From Acinetobacter geminorum (lineage in GTDB: Bacteria; Pseudomonadota; Gammaproteobacteria; Pseudomonadales; Moraxellaceae), in NCBI RefSeq assembly GCF_013009345.1, contig NZ_JABELE010000001.1, forward strand, positions 62,001 to 126,000: a stretch of 64,000 nucleotides of DNA, read 5' to 3'. A program made the position numbers and the translations under genes. Under the pieces are notes generated by a model, which was not told where the DNA came from, ran no database searches, and saw only the letters and a list, made by a program, of their open reading frames with translations. This document shows, piece by piece, positions 8,680 through 18,512 of the stretch. Position 1 is the first letter of the stretch, and the number at the start of each line of letters is the position of its first letter.

Positions 8680-10065
8680 TTAAACCGAAGGGCTCTCTTC
8701 CGGTGTGTCTCCCGCATGAATCATTCTTAATAATTCATTTTTTTGTTGTTCATTCAAACCCTGAATCTGCTGAAATAAAACCTCAATCTGTGCTGGTGTT
8801 GGGTCTATTAAGCTCAGAGGCTGTGCTTCTATAGATGGTGTTAAAGGCTCGCTTCTTTGAAGTAAGGTATAGATATGTTCAAGCTGTTGTTTGGTGGTGT
8901 TTAGATCAAGATGGCTAATTTTACCGTGTTCTAATTTTAGACATTGATAGGTCGAAGCATGTTCAAGGAGCTCTTCACGACTTCCTGTTGCAATAATTTG
9001 TAGGCGTGGGAAGGCTTGATGAAGTCGATTTAAGATCTCGGAGCAATGCGTTGAGTCGAGCTGTGCATCAATTTGATCAATGAGTAAAACGCCATCCCCC
9101 TCAAGGCAAGGGTTTAGGCTTAAAGGATTAAGTAAACAGAGTCGGCGGGCTATATCGCCTACTAAAGCAATCCAAGTTTTTGTTGTATTTGAAAGTTGCT
9201 GAAAAGGTAAAGTTTGATCTTCATAGTCGACCATGAGTTGCAGTCGAGGCTGATACTGTAGATAGAGGTCTTTAAGCTCAGGCAAAACTATATTCAATGC
9301 ATTCTTGAGGGCATAGAGATTGGGTGAAGTGAGCTGTTTAGGTTGCCCTGCTAACTCTTTTTGGAGCTCATTTAATAATTCTGTTTGATCTTGTTGATCT
9401 GACTGTTTAGATCTAATCCGTTGTACTAGATATGCAGCTTGAGCATTTTCGATATCACTGATTTCTCGTAACCATTCAAAAAAGCGTGTAAAAGTTGTAA
9501 ACGGTAGTGGGCTAATATCATAGGCTGAAATGGCTTGAGTAATGCCAGGTAAATTTTTATTAAGCAGATTAATATCATTTACAAATCGCTCGGCTGGGTA
9601 GTAAGCGATTAAGGGAAGTCCTTGTAATGGATCTTTTTTTATGACTTGTTGATAAAGAGCCATGGTTTGGTCAAGTTGCTGAGTTTCAACTTGGCTCACT
9701 CCAATCCCGCTTGCATTTAAGGTTTTAAAAAGTTTCCAGCTACACAGCGAAGAATCTACCTGCTGAGCAGAGGTACTTTCTGGTAGATGACCAATTTCTG
9801 AAGGAACTTGAATAGTCACTTCAATTTTTGATTGTAGACGCGACTGAGTAATGTCTTGATCAGGCATGACAATACCGGGACTACGCAAATCTTTAAGGCG
9901 AGCAGGGAGCCAAGTTAAAGCATGGTAAGTATGTTTGAGCAACATACTTTTACCAGTTGCCTGTTCACCTAAAATTAAGGTGATTGGCTGTTTTTTATAG
10001 TGAAAGTGTATTTTAAGGTCGTGAAACAGAGCAATATGTTTAAATTGGACAGATTCAAGTTTCAT
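8680..10065 (-). CDS. AAA-type ATPase with degenerate Walker B (COG3950-like)
   Basis: A 461-residue ATP-binding protein of the SMC/RecF-like AAA class, resembling the COG3950 group. Walker A is GEQATGKS at residues 33-40. The Walker B region LLIDQIDAQLD (residues 327-337) carries glutamine at 331, where the family has the catalytic glutamate. The region expected to hold the ABC signature reads LSNTTK. ATP binding with weak or no hydrolysis is therefore likely (inference). I chose the ATG at 10065, preceded by AGGTGAG; a TTG at 10092 that overlaps the upstream stop is possible but lacks a clear ribosome site. It is probably cotranscribed with the helicase gene before it. Function unknown. Confidence 0.75.
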   Translation of the reverse strand: MKLESVQFKHIALFHDLKIHFHYKKQPITLILGEQATGKSMLLKHTYHALTWLPARLKDLRSPGIVMPDQDITQSRLQSKIEVTIQVPSEIGHLPESTSAQQVDSSLCSWKLFKTLNASGIGVSQVETQQLDQTMALYQQVIKKDPLQGLPLIAYYPAERFVNDINLLNKNLPGITQAISAYDISPLPFTTFTRFFEWLREISDIENAQAAYLVQRIRSKQSDQQDQTELLNELQKELAGQPKQLTSPNLYALKNALNIVLPELKDLYLQYQPRLQLMVDYEDQTLPFQQLSNTTKTWIALVGDIARRLCLLNPLSLNPCLEGDGVLLIDQIDAQLDSTHCSEILNRLHQAFPRLQIIATGSREELLEHASTYQCLKLEHGKISHLDLNTTKQQLEHIYTLLQRSEPLTPSIEAQPLSLIDPTPAQIEVLFQQIQGLNEQQKNELLRMIHAGDTPEESPSV

Positions 10066-10088
10066 AGGCTCACCTAAATATGAGCGCT

Positions 10089-11591
10089 TCAACCAACCGA
10101 CTGACGAAGACTTAAAGGCGCCCTTAGTTTTAATTGTTGTATCAGATCATAAAGATGATGGATATTTAGACTTACTTTAGCACGAGTACAGGCAACGTAC
10201 AGTAATCTTAATTCTTCATCGGTAATCTTGTGTTCTAACCCATTAATTTTAAATTGATAGTCATCTTCAATATGAACGCGGTTCCATTCTAAGCCTTTCG
10301 CTTTATGGGCTGTAGAGATGACGTAGTCAGCTTGCTCAAGTGGTGTAATCTTTGCAAGCGCTTTTTTTAGTGGGTCGGTGCCGTGGTCATCGACAAGTTT
10401 AACCAATGGCTTAATATCACTACCTTCATTAGTTTCACAGTATTCATGGACATCATGCCATGAATTAAACCATGCTAATTCAGGTACATCAGTAACTCGT
10501 TTTCCTTGCTTTAAGAGGCTTGCGGCATCTACAAAACGGTTTAGTTTTTGATGGTCAGCCTGCAAACTTACTTTATCGCCGTGAACTAAACCAGCTAATA
10601 AAAGTTCCATTGCACGAGCATTGGTACGGCACAAAATCGCATCACGCATTTTAGTGTGTGGTTTATTTACAACACTTGATTTCTGGTTTGGATTACCAAG
10701 CAGAGGAACAGTTTCATTTAAGCCGCCCAGCAATGCATTGGCAACATCGGCAATCGTTTCACCAAAACGAAAAGAAGTGGTGAGGCGAGACTCTGGCAAT
10801 GGTAATTGCTGCATGGCATTAATTGCACCACGCCACGCGTAGATTTGCTGATGTGCATCGCCAACATAGATAACCTGAGTATTTTTTTGACGAAGCAAAA
10901 TGCCCAACATTAAAGGATCAGCATCTTGTGCTTCATCAAATAGTACATAATCGGCTGGAATGTTCGGTTCAGACAATGCCCAAAGTTTGAGGTAAACATC
11001 GTGACCAATTCCTGCTTGATGATTCGGGTCGATCGACTCTAACCAGCGGCGTTCAACAGCAGGGTAAAGATGAGTTTGTAGCTCGGTAATATCGTCTGGA
11101 TGTAACCAGTTTGGTGCCTGAATATGTCGAGGAGCAGGGTATTGCGAGCTGGTCGAGCAAAAATAGCTGACAGCATTGGCGACAAGACTTGCGAGGCGAC
11201 TTGGCATTAAGACGTATTTTTCATAACGTCCACCCATCATGCGTCGCAAAGTTATAGGTTGTAGTCGATATTCTTTTGCAATAAAACTTGGGCTTAAGCG
11301 AGGTAAGCGTAATTTATCAGTCACACCTCGTGGCACACTGCGAAAAGCGAGGGAGTGAAAAGTACGACAATCTACATTACGATGAAATTTGTTTTGTGCT
11401 TCGCCTGCAATTGCCTTGTTAAATGCTAGATACATACCGCGCCGTTCAGGCATGGCATCACTAATCATTTGTAAGGTAGTAGTTTTACCTGTACCCGCAT
11501 AGGCAATCACTTTAAATGATTGCCCAAGACGTGCGTTATCTATGGCAATTGCTTGCTCATAGGTGGCTTTAGGTTTTTCGATATTCGACAC
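10089..11591 (-). CDS. UvrD/Rep-like superfamily 1 DNA helicase
   Basis: A 500-residue SF1A helicase with all core motifs: motif I AGTGKT (residues 32-37), motif II DEAQD (219-223), motif III GDAHQQIYAWRG, motif V ISTAHKAKGLEW and motif VI LYVACTRAK. It is shorter than UvrD or Rep (about 670-720) and more like compact FBH1-type or GajB-type helicases. The best start is GTG at 11591, 9 bp after the hisIE stop, with no strong Shine-Dalgarno, so coupling to hisIE is likely. It is followed directly by an AAA ATPase. Expected role: unwinding in repair, recombination or possibly phage defence; the last is speculation. Confidence 0.85.
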   Translation of the reverse strand: MSNIEKPKATYEQAIAIDNARLGQSFKVIAYAGTGKTTTLQMISDAMPERRGMYLAFNKAIAGEAQNKFHRNVDCRTFHSLAFRSVPRGVTDKLRLPRLSPSFIAKEYRLQPITLRRMMGGRYEKYVLMPSRLASLVANAVSYFCSTSSQYPAPRHIQAPNWLHPDDITELQTHLYPAVERRWLESIDPNHQAGIGHDVYLKLWALSEPNIPADYVLFDEAQDADPLMLGILLRQKNTQVIYVGDAHQQIYAWRGAINAMQQLPLPESRLTTSFRFGETIADVANALLGGLNETVPLLGNPNQKSSVVNKPHTKMRDAILCRTNARAMELLLAGLVHGDKVSLQADHQKLNRFVDAASLLKQGKRVTDVPELAWFNSWHDVHEYCETNEGSDIKPLVKLVDDHGTDPLKKALAKITPLEQADYVISTAHKAKGLEWNRVHIEDDYQFKINGLEHKITDEELRLLYVACTRAKVSLNIHHLYDLIQQLKLRAPLSLRQSVG

Positions 11592-11600
11592 TGAGTGATT

Positions 11601-12374
11601 TTAAACCTTGTTACGGTTAGCTTTTTCAACTAAACCAGATAAACCCTGACGACGAGCTAATTCGTCAATAATAAGTTGTGGATTAAGATCGAAATAACCC
11701 AACATGACAATGCTATGGAACCACAAATCGGCAGTTTCATAAATCAAGTCATTTAAATTACTTTCTGTATTTTGAGCAGCGTAGTCTTTCGCAGCAATAA
11801 TAGTTTCTACGCTTTCTTCACCGACTTTTTCCAAGATTTTATTGATGCCCTTTTTGTAGAGGCTTGCAACATATGACGTATCCGCTTCTGCTTGTTTACG
11901 CTCTTGCATTAATTGCCCTAAGTGAGCAAGTACATCCACTTGTTCTGTCGTGTGATCATGATCGTGGCTTTCAGTTTTGGCTTTATCGCCATAAATTGCA
12001 GTAGGATCTTTTAATTGTGCATCGACAATTTCCCAGCCCTGTGGGGTAAGTTTACGGTAGAAACAAGACTCACGACCTGTATGGCATGCAATACCGCCGT
12101 GTTGCTCAACTTGTAATATGATTACATCGCCGTCGCAGTCCAGACGAATTTCATAAACCGTTTGGAAATGACCTGATTCTTCACCCTTGTGCCAAAGTTT
12201 TTGGCGAGAGCGAGAGAAATACACCGCCTGATTTTTTTCTGCTGTGAGCGCAAGTGATTCACGGTTCATCCACGCCACCATCAAAATACGTCCGGTTTGA
12301 TGATGTTGAGCAATGGCAGGGATAAGACCTTGTTCGTTAAATTTTACTTCATCGAGCCATTGCGTGTTATTCAT
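11601..12374 (-). CDS. hisIE: Bifunctional phosphoribosyl-AMP cyclohydrolase / phosphoribosyl-ATP pyrophosphatase
   Basis: Catalyses the second and third steps of histidine biosynthesis. The N-terminal HisI domain (about 1-115) has the signatures [19 protein letters not shown] and LDCDGD, and a zinc-site cysteine in HTGRESCFY. The C-terminal HisE domain (about 145-245) has [14 protein letters not shown]. The 257-residue length is slightly longer than E. coli HisIE (about 200) because of a charged, His/Asp-rich linker near residues 130-145. It leads a probable hisIE-helicase-ATPase unit, and other his genes are not in the window. Confidence 0.96.
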   Translation of the reverse strand: MNNTQWLDEVKFNEQGLIPAIAQHHQTGRILMVAWMNRESLALTAEKNQAVYFSRSRQKLWHKGEESGHFQTVYEIRLDCDGDVIILQVEQHGGIACHTGRESCFYRKLTPQGWEIVDAQLKDPTAIYGDKAKTESHDHDHTTEQVDVLAHLGQLMQERKQAEADTSYVASLYKKGINKILEKVGEESVETIIAAKDYAAQNTESNLNDLIYETADLWFHSIVMLGYFDLNPQLIIDELARRQGLSGLVEKANRNKV

Positions 12375-12535
12375 GAGGAATCACCAAAGAAATATGAACT
12401 ATAAATTGATTTCAATCAGATGCTAAAAATAGCTTGTATAGTGTACGGCATCAACGTCGCTTTGCGGAAAAATTCTTTGTCCTTTTTGTCTTTGTCAGCG
12501 TAATGAGTAGCTTGTACTTTTTACTCATAAGTGCC

Positions 12536-12934
12536 TTATTCAGATGGCTGAGTCATTAGAATATTTGAAATCTCAATCAAATTTTGATCTGGATCACGAA
12601 TATAAACTGAAAGAATAGGATGCATTGCACCAGTACGTTCAATCGGACCTTCTTCAATTTGAATATTTAATTGATTAAGGTACGCAACTACTTCTGAAAT
12701 GGGAGTGTCAGAAATAAAACACAAATCGGCAGATCCGGGAGTCGGCTGTAATGCCTTGGGTTCAAACTCATTGCCTTGCTGGTGTAAATTTATTTTTTGA
12801 TTTCCAAACTTTAGGGCCTTTCTATTACCTTTAAACGTGATGACCTCAAACCCCAATACGGTTTGATAGAAATGACAGGTGGTTTCAATATTCGAGACAG
12901 TTAAAACAAGATGATCAAGATGGCTGATTTTCAT
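12536..12934 (-). CDS. VOC-family (glyoxalase/dioxygenase fold) protein
   Basis: A 132-residue protein built from two beta-alpha-beta-beta-beta units of the vicinal oxygen chelate fold. It starts ISHLDHLVLTVSN, with a metal-ligand histidine at residue 7, and ends DPDQNLIEISN, with the conserved glutamate ligand. This resembles the small YaeR/glyoxalase-like proteins found across proteobacteria. Substrate is unknown. It lies 26 bp downstream of the flavin monooxygenase gene on the same strand and may be cotranscribed with it. Confidence 0.8.
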   Translation of the reverse strand: MKISHLDHLVLTVSNIETTCHFYQTVLGFEVITFKGNRKALKFGNQKINLHQQGNEFEPKALQPTPGSADLCFISDTPISEVVAYLNQLNIQIEEGPIERTGAMHPILSVYIRDPDQNLIEISNILMTQPSE

Positions 12935-12960
12935 GTGTTACTCACTATTATTTGGTGGGG

Positions 12961-14274
12961 TTAATAGTCAGACAGAGATTCGCTTTCTAAATGAAATGCA
13001 CTGTTTTCTTTAGGCGTTTGAGCTACCTGATCATAATCAAGTTGCTGGAATGGACCAGTCTTTAAGCCTGAAATCGTAATTGCCATTTCTTTTCGAAAAT
13101 AAGGGATTTGATACATCCACGGAAAAACTAGATCTCTTAAACCTCCAGCCCACCAATGATCAGATTGATAAAGTGGTGTTAATAAGCGACTAAGAAATTG
13201 ATAAAACTGGGTGGATGAACGGCGAAGCTGGTGGTAGTGCTGCCAGAGCAGGGACCAATCAATACTCTGGTTCTTTTGAGCATGTTGTAATGATTGAGAG
13301 AAAGCCCAAGCATCCAATAATGCCATATTTGCACCTTGACCTAACTGTGGACTCATCGCATGAGCTGCATCTCCAATTACTCCAACTCGACCCTGACCAA
13401 ATTGAGTCAGGACCACATCGCGGTAGTTTGCAGATAGCCATTTAGGCTGAGTTTGACTGTTATACAAAATTTCTTTCAGCCATTCTGCAACTTTGGGCCA
13501 ACGTTCTGAGACTTGCTTTAACCAAGCTTGTTTAGCCTGCTCATCTTGTAAAAAGCTTTGTAGTTGTGGTGTAGGTAGACTCCAAAAAACACTTGAAAGG
13601 CGCTGTTGAGGTTTGGTTGGAATCGCTCCCGTAGGAAGAATTCCCATCATAATTTTCGAGCGATCATAAAATTGATGCAGAATTTTAGGATCGAGGACTT
13701 GGCACTCGGGCACGATACTCCACATAGCCCCCCAAGGATAAGCTTTGTCAACCTTTACCCATGCTTTAGGGCGTAATTGACTACGAGCACCATTGGCAAT
13801 GAGTAGGCCATCAAAGCAAGCATCAAACTTTTGATTTTGATGACTGCCGAATAGCCGAACTTCATCGTTATGTTCTTCAAAACTTTCAACAGAGTGGTTC
13901 ATACACCAAGTAATCTGGCTTGAATATTCGCTAAGTTTTTGAGTGAGAACGTGACATAAAGTGGCTCGGTGTATACCTAGACCATAAAGATTTGTTGATG
14001 CTTCGCGATAGTGACTGTTAACTAAAAGACGCTTGTCTGGAAGTTGTCCTTCTAAGCCTGTGACTTTCGCACCTAAGGTTAGGGCTTTTTCGAGCACACC
14101 TAAGTGTTCAAATACAGCTAAGCCCGCAGGTTGTAGTAATAAACCGGCACCTACCGGAGATAACTCATCAATTTGTTCAAAAATAGTAACGTTATTGCCT
14201 TGGCGGGCAAGCAAAATGGCAGTGGCTAAACCTGCTGTACCTGCACCGATAATGGCAAAATGAGGTGTTTTCAT
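12961..14274 (-). CDS. FAD-dependent monooxygenase (UbiH / salicylate hydroxylase class)
   Basis: A 437-residue class A flavoprotein monooxygenase. The dinucleotide-binding motif GAGTAGLATA lies at residues 10-19. The second FAD contact, GDAAHAMSPQLGQGANMAL, is in the expected place about two thirds of the way along. Such enzymes hydroxylate aromatic rings with NAD(P)H and O2, but the substrate cannot be assigned. It is not one of the ubiquinone ring hydroxylases by obvious sequence, although it sits next to the ubi cluster. A hairpin terminator separates it from ubiB upstream. Confidence 0.82.
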   Translation of the reverse strand: MKTPHFAIIGAGTAGLATAILLARQGNNVTIFEQIDELSPVGAGLLLQPAGLAVFEHLGVLEKALTLGAKVTGLEGQLPDKRLLVNSHYREASTNLYGLGIHRATLCHVLTQKLSEYSSQITWCMNHSVESFEEHNDEVRLFGSHQNQKFDACFDGLLIANGARSQLRPKAWVKVDKAYPWGAMWSIVPECQVLDPKILHQFYDRSKIMMGILPTGAIPTKPQQRLSSVFWSLPTPQLQSFLQDEQAKQAWLKQVSERWPKVAEWLKEILYNSQTQPKWLSANYRDVVLTQFGQGRVGVIGDAAHAMSPQLGQGANMALLDAWAFSQSLQHAQKNQSIDWSLLWQHYHQLRRSSTQFYQFLSRLLTPLYQSDHWWAGGLRDLVFPWMYQIPYFRKEMAITISGLKTGPFQQLDYDQVAQTPKENSAFHLESESLSDY

Positions 14275-14364
14275 TGTTTGTTCTTTTGAAGCATTTATAG
14301 CTTCAATTTAGCAATGAACGAATAGCTGATCTATAAATTTTTTGAAAATTAAATTTTTTCCATA

Positions 14365-14393
14365 AAAAATCCCTTGCACTGGCAAGGGATTTT
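14365..14393 (-). terminator. Terminator of the ubiE-ubiJ-ubiB operon
   Basis: AAAATCCCTTGC and GCAAGGGATTTT form a long perfect stem around a four-base loop, starting a few bases after the ubiB stop. T tracts follow in both directions. Confidence 0.88.
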
Positions 14394-14397
14394 GAAC

Positions 14398-16017
14398 TTA
14401 TTTCAATATACGCCAAAGCGCTAATAAGCTACTCAGCACAATTAGAATAATCGAAACAAACCAAGGGCTAATAATTGCAATAGTCAGTAAAATCAGCATA
14501 GTACTGCCGAACATCCAGCTACGGCGTTGCTGATGTTCCATTTGCAAACGAAGTTGCTGAATTTCGCGTAACTGGCGGTCTTGCCAAGCCGACTGATTTT
14601 TTAAACCATTTAAGCTATCAATAATTAAGCTTGGGAAATCTTGAGCGCCTAAAAGCAGGTCAGGTAATTGCTGGCCGAGTTCTTTTACATTTTTGACTGG
14701 GTTCATGTTGGATTTGACCCATTCCGTCAAAATTGGTTTTGCCAATTTCCAGATGTCGAGCTGCGGATAAAGATCAGTCCCTAGGCCTTCTACATGCACT
14801 AAAGTTTTGAGTAGCAGCATGAGCTGTGGCGGAATCTCAAGATGGAAGCGACGAGCAATGTCCATCACTTGAATTAAGATACCCGCAAAATCAAGTTGAT
14901 CCATTGGTTTAGACACCATTGGCCCAACAGTGCGGCGCATTTCACGTGCTAACGCGTCTTGATCTGTACCCGGTGGAATCCAGCCAGCTTGATGCACAAT
15001 TTGAATAAGCTGCATAAAGTTGCTGTTCATGACAGCAAGCAACATACGGGCAACTGTCATTTGGTCGTGCTTAGAAAGCTCACCCATAATTGCACAGTCC
15101 AGTGCAATAAAGCGTGGATTGCTTGGGTTAATTGTTTCTACAAAGACATTGCCAGGGTGCATGTCGGCATGGAAAAAGTTATCGCGGAATACTTGCGTAA
15201 AGAAAATAGTTAACCCTTTTTCTGCAAGTTGTGCACGGTCCATGCCTAGACGGTCAAAGGTTGCCGTATCTGAAATAGGGACACCAGTAATACGCTCAGC
15301 CACCATGACATCTTTGGTGTCCATGTAGACTTCTGGTACATACATCATGGTTGAGCCAGTGAAGTAATGGCGCATACGACGGGTGTTATCTGCTTCAATA
15401 CTTAAGTCCAGCTCATTTAAAATGATTTGGCGGTAGTCTTGAATAATTTCGGTGAGATGCAATGCACGAGCAGCTTCAAGGCGGCTTTCTAAGGTATTGC
15501 CTAACCATGCCAAAATCTCAAAATCTTGTAAGATTTGATTGCGAATGTCCGGACGAGTCACTTTAACCACAACTTCACGACCATCATGCAAAGCAGCAGT
15601 ATGAACTTGGGCAATTGATGCAGCAGCTAATGGCTGGTCATCAAAGCGAGCAAACAATGTATTAACGTCAGCTTTTAACGATTCTTGAATACGTTGTTTG
15701 GCAACATTGCTATCAAAAGGTTTTACCTGATCTTGAAGTAAAACCAGTTGAGCGAGCACCTCAGGTGGAATTAGGTCACGGCGAGTAGACAGTAATTGAC
15801 CAAGCTTGATTGCAAGTGGTCCCATATCTTCTAAAGCTTCTTTAAGCTTTAAAGGATTTTTACGTTCACGACTCGACCATGCAGCTGGATGCATTTTAAT
15901 AATATTTAATGCATGCCGAGCTTTAACTGGTAATTCATCCGCAGGGAACAACGTATCGAGTCTATAGTGCGCTGCAATACGCCAAAGTTCGAGTAAACGT
16001 GAAACGTGCGGAATCAT
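14398..16017 (-). CDS. ubiB: Ubiquinone biosynthesis kinase-like protein UbiB
   Basis: UbiB is an atypical ABC1/ADCK-family protein with ATPase activity, required for coenzyme Q synthesis at the inner membrane. The 539-residue product has the KxGQ motif in IKLGQLLSTR (about residue 73), the alanine-rich loop PLAAASIAQVHTA that replaces the kinase P-loop, and the HADMHPGN catalytic-loop equivalent. Two hydrophobic helices at the C-terminus anchor it in the membrane. It is the last gene of ubiE-ubiJ-ubiB, with a 12-bp gap from ubiJ, and ends at a terminator. Confidence 0.96.
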   Translation of the reverse strand: MIPHVSRLLELWRIAAHYRLDTLFPADELPVKARHALNIIKMHPAAWSSRERKNPLKLKEALEDMGPLAIKLGQLLSTRRDLIPPEVLAQLVLLQDQVKPFDSNVAKQRIQESLKADVNTLFARFDDQPLAAASIAQVHTAALHDGREVVVKVTRPDIRNQILQDFEILAWLGNTLESRLEAARALHLTEIIQDYRQIILNELDLSIEADNTRRMRHYFTGSTMMYVPEVYMDTKDVMVAERITGVPISDTATFDRLGMDRAQLAEKGLTIFFTQVFRDNFFHADMHPGNVFVETINPSNPRFIALDCAIMGELSKHDQMTVARMLLAVMNSNFMQLIQIVHQAGWIPPGTDQDALAREMRRTVGPMVSKPMDQLDFAGILIQVMDIARRFHLEIPPQLMLLLKTLVHVEGLGTDLYPQLDIWKLAKPILTEWVKSNMNPVKNVKELGQQLPDLLLGAQDFPSLIIDSLNGLKNQSAWQDRQLREIQQLRLQMEHQQRRSWMFGSTMLILLTIAIISPWFVSIILIVLSSLLALWRILK

Positions 16018-16029
16018 ATAAAGTCTTAC

Positions 16030-16698
16030 CTAGTCTTGAGAGGGTTGTAGTTGTGCATTGAGTTGCTGCAATCTTGCTTCAAGACGGTCAATGTCTTGAT
16101 TAAGCTTGCGAGTTGCTTGAGTTAAGTCATCCATTTCCCAGCGAGGGGCAAATAGGCCGCTATCTTCTTTTAAGGCATCTTCAGCAAAAAACAGATGGCT
16201 TTGCACCGAGCGTTTTAAATGTTTTGGTGCAAGTTGAATCTTGCCAATTTCATGAGCGAGTTGAGGACCCACCCATCTTGATAAATGCGCAGCTAAATCA
16301 GGTTCAGCTTGCTGCATAATTTTTTGAATATCCTGTAATAGGTGATAATCACCTTGGAGCGGGATATTCCCAATCTGGTCTGGATCGCTGACCAATAATT
16401 TAATCAATTCAACGACATCTTTAACATGCAAAGTTGCGGTTGCTTCAGAAATTTTGAATTGGGCATCAAAAGGACGCTGTTCAAAAATAGAAGGCTTTTC
16501 ACTATGACCTGTTACGGTAGGTTCAAGACGTACTTTTTCTTGGTCAAAGAACACATCGACAGAAAGCTGCGGGCTATCAATCACAACACGCAACATTTTG
16601 CCCTGTAACTGATTAAACTGAATGCGAGTAACCGCATCCAGATCGATCAGATGATGAATGATACGTTCGACTGCACCGAGTGCCAGAATCGACCACAT
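16030..16698 (-). CDS. ubiJ: Ubiquinone biosynthesis accessory factor UbiJ (SCP2 domain)
   Basis: UbiJ binds lipid through an SCP2 domain and helps organise the soluble Ubi complex that modifies the quinone ring. The 222-residue product has an SCP2-like N-terminal half and a C-terminal coiled coil (about residues 190-220, LNQDIDRLEARLQQLNAQLQ), as expected for UbiJ. The position between ubiE and ubiB matches the gammaproteobacterial order and is strong support, since the family is weakly conserved in sequence. Confidence 0.93.
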   Translation of the reverse strand: MWSILALGAVERIIHHLIDLDAVTRIQFNQLQGKMLRVVIDSPQLSVDVFFDQEKVRLEPTVTGHSEKPSIFEQRPFDAQFKISEATATLHVKDVVELIKLLVSDPDQIGNIPLQGDYHLLQDIQKIMQQAEPDLAAHLSRWVGPQLAHEIGKIQLAPKHLKRSVQSHLFFAEDALKEDSGLFAPRWEMDDLTQATRKLNQDIDRLEARLQQLNAQLQPSQD

Positions 16699-16709
16699 AT
16701 CGTTATCCC

Positions 16710-17657
16710 TTACAGTTTGAAGCCACGGTGAACGGCAACGATACCAGCAGTAAGGTTGTGATAGTCACAGTTCTGGAAGCCAGCATTTTCCATCATACCT
16801 TTTAAAGTACGTTGGTCTGGGTGCATACGGATTGATTCAGCCAAATATTTATAGCTTTCTGAGTCATTCGCAACCAATTTACCCATAATCGGTAAAGCGG
16901 TGAATGAATAGAGGTCATAAAGTTTTGAGAATGGCTCAAATACAGGTTTAGAAAACTCAAGAATCAGTAAACGGCCACCTGGTTTTAACACACGGAACAT
17001 AGAAGCAAGTGCTGCGTCTTTGTCTGTCACGTTACGTAAACCAAAGCTAATGGTTACAAGGTCAAAGCTGTTGTCTGCAAAAGGCTCTAATGTTTCAGCA
17101 TTGGCAAGAACGAAGTCAACATTGGTACAGCCTGCATCAATTAGACGGTCACGGCCAACATTGAGCATAGATTCGTTAATGTCTGAAAGTACAACATGAC
17201 CTTGCGGACCAACTTCACGGCTAAATACTTTTGCTAAGTCGCCTGTACCGCCAGCAATGTCTAACACGTGTTGACCACGGCGGACACCAGACATGTTAAT
17301 TGCAAAACGCTTCCATAAACGGTGAATACCAAATGACATCAAGTCATTCATCAAGTCATATTTGCTTGCAACTGAGTGGAAAACTTCTGCAACTTTTTGT
17401 GCTTTATCTTCAGTTCTAACTGTTGAGTAACCGAAGTGTGTTGTTTCACCAACGTTGGCAGTATTACCAGCACCACGAGGTAAATTGTATTTAGGTACAG
17501 AGCCATTCACAGGTGTGTCTGTTAAGGTTTGCTGTAAAGTTTGTTGTTGCCCTTGAGGAGTACCTTGAGGTAAAGGTGAGCTTAGGAATGGGCTAACTTT
17601 GTCTGAACTTTGTGCCTGCTCAGTTGGAGATGTTGGCTTTTGGTTTTCGTTAGACAT
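16710..17657 (-). CDS. ubiE: Ubiquinone/menaquinone C-methyltransferase UbiE with extended N-terminus
   Basis: SAM-dependent C-methyltransferase of ubiquinone synthesis. The core starts at [10 protein letters not shown] and contains [17 protein letters not shown] and the SAM motif [14 protein letters not shown] chose the ATG at 17657, which has AGGAGAG at good spacing; the frame is open further upstream but without a ribosome site. The product is 315 residues against about 250 in E. coli. The extra 60 or so N-terminal residues are rich in Q, P, S and T and look disordered. It is the first gene of ubiE-ubiJ-ubiB. Confidence 0.95.
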   Translation of the reverse strand: MSNENQKPTSPTEQAQSSDKVSPFLSSPLPQGTPQGQQQTLQQTLTDTPVNGSVPKYNLPRGAGNTANVGETTHFGYSTVRTEDKAQKVAEVFHSVASKYDLMNDLMSFGIHRLWKRFAINMSGVRRGQHVLDIAGGTGDLAKVFSREVGPQGHVVLSDINESMLNVGRDRLIDAGCTNVDFVLANAETLEPFADNSFDLVTISFGLRNVTDKDAALASMFRVLKPGGRLLILEFSKPVFEPFSKLYDLYSFTALPIMGKLVANDSESYKYLAESIRMHPDQRTLKGMMENAGFQNCDYHNLTAGIVAVHRGFKL

Positions 17658-17804
17658 ATTGTCTCTCCTAGACTCAAACTCAAGTGAAACGGAATAAGTT
17701 CTGCATGATGACAGATTTTGTCTATTTTTACAGGCATCATCATGCAAATATAATGAATAAAATCTCAACTTCGCGAGGTTGAGTTTTTCTATGTGCCGAC
17801 CTTA

Positions 17805-18512
17805 TCACACTCTAAACGGATTCGGATGCCCTGAATGTACATTTTCAATAATCTGGCGTTCTTTTTCAGTAAAAGTCTTAATAAAGGTCTCGGCTGATTT
17901 TAACGGTTTCATCGCACTAAAACCATCTTGAATGAAATCATACATCAATTCGAAGTGATATTTTTGGGCAATACCTTTACACATTTTAAAAGCAGTAAAC
18001 ATCATAAATGAACGCATGTATTTATCGAGTGCTGCACCTAAATCGTCAAGAAGAGCAAGTTGTTGATAACGAGCTTCGGCCTGATTAAGCTTGATTAAGG
18101 TTAAACGCATAATCTCATCAGTGAGTACTGTATCTGCCGGATAGTCCTCAAGAAGTTGCGTTGCTACTTGCTCATCAAGTTGGGTTGCAAGTACAGCCAA
18201 ACTTACTGATTTAGTACCTGTTTTAATTGCATTCTCAGGTAAGACTTTTTCTGCTTTATGCGCATATTTCAATAAGCGTTCGATTTGCGCTGCAAGAGCA
18301 TCAAATTCTGGGCCACCATATAAACGATTTAAAAAGTACTCTGACATGAGCTTGTGCGCTGGCAGATTAAAAAAGTCATGATGCGTATCTTTCATCCGCT
18401 CTTTTAACCATGTTTGTACATCTTGCAAACGCTGAGCAAGTACTGGATTATCGTGATAATTAAATGTTTTATATTGTTGTAAAAGATCATCAAAAGCAGC
18501 GAGTTTAGACAT
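17805..18512 (-). CDS. FFLEELY-motif protein, function unknown
   Basis: A 235-residue, mostly helical, soluble protein without signal peptide. I recognise it as the family named after an FFLEELY-type motif; here the motif reads YFLNRLYGGPEF at about residues 59-70, after HKLMSE. No catalytic motif is visible. It ends 147 bp before the ubiE start and is transcribed in the same direction. It is divergent from the polyphosphate:AMP phosphotransferase gene, with a shared 209-bp promoter region. No function is proposed. Confidence 0.75.
   Translation of the reverse strand: MSKLAAFDDLLQQYKTFNYHDNPVLAQRLQDVQTWLKERMKDTHHDFFNLPAHKLMSEYFLNRLYGGPEFDALAAQIERLLKYAHKAEKVLPENAIKTGTKSVSLAVLATQLDEQVATQLLEDYPADTVLTDEIMRLTLIKLNQAEARYQQLALLDDLGAALDKYMRSFMMFTAFKMCKGIAQKYHFELMYDFIQDGFSAMKPLKSAETFIKTFTEKERQIIENVHSGHPNPFRV

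Noticed and set aside
8680..11591. Calling the helicase/ATPase pair a Gabija antiphage system
   Set aside because: Gene order is helicase then ATPase, the ATPase has no TOPRIM domain and its catalytic glutamate is missing. The locus is among core metabolic genes.
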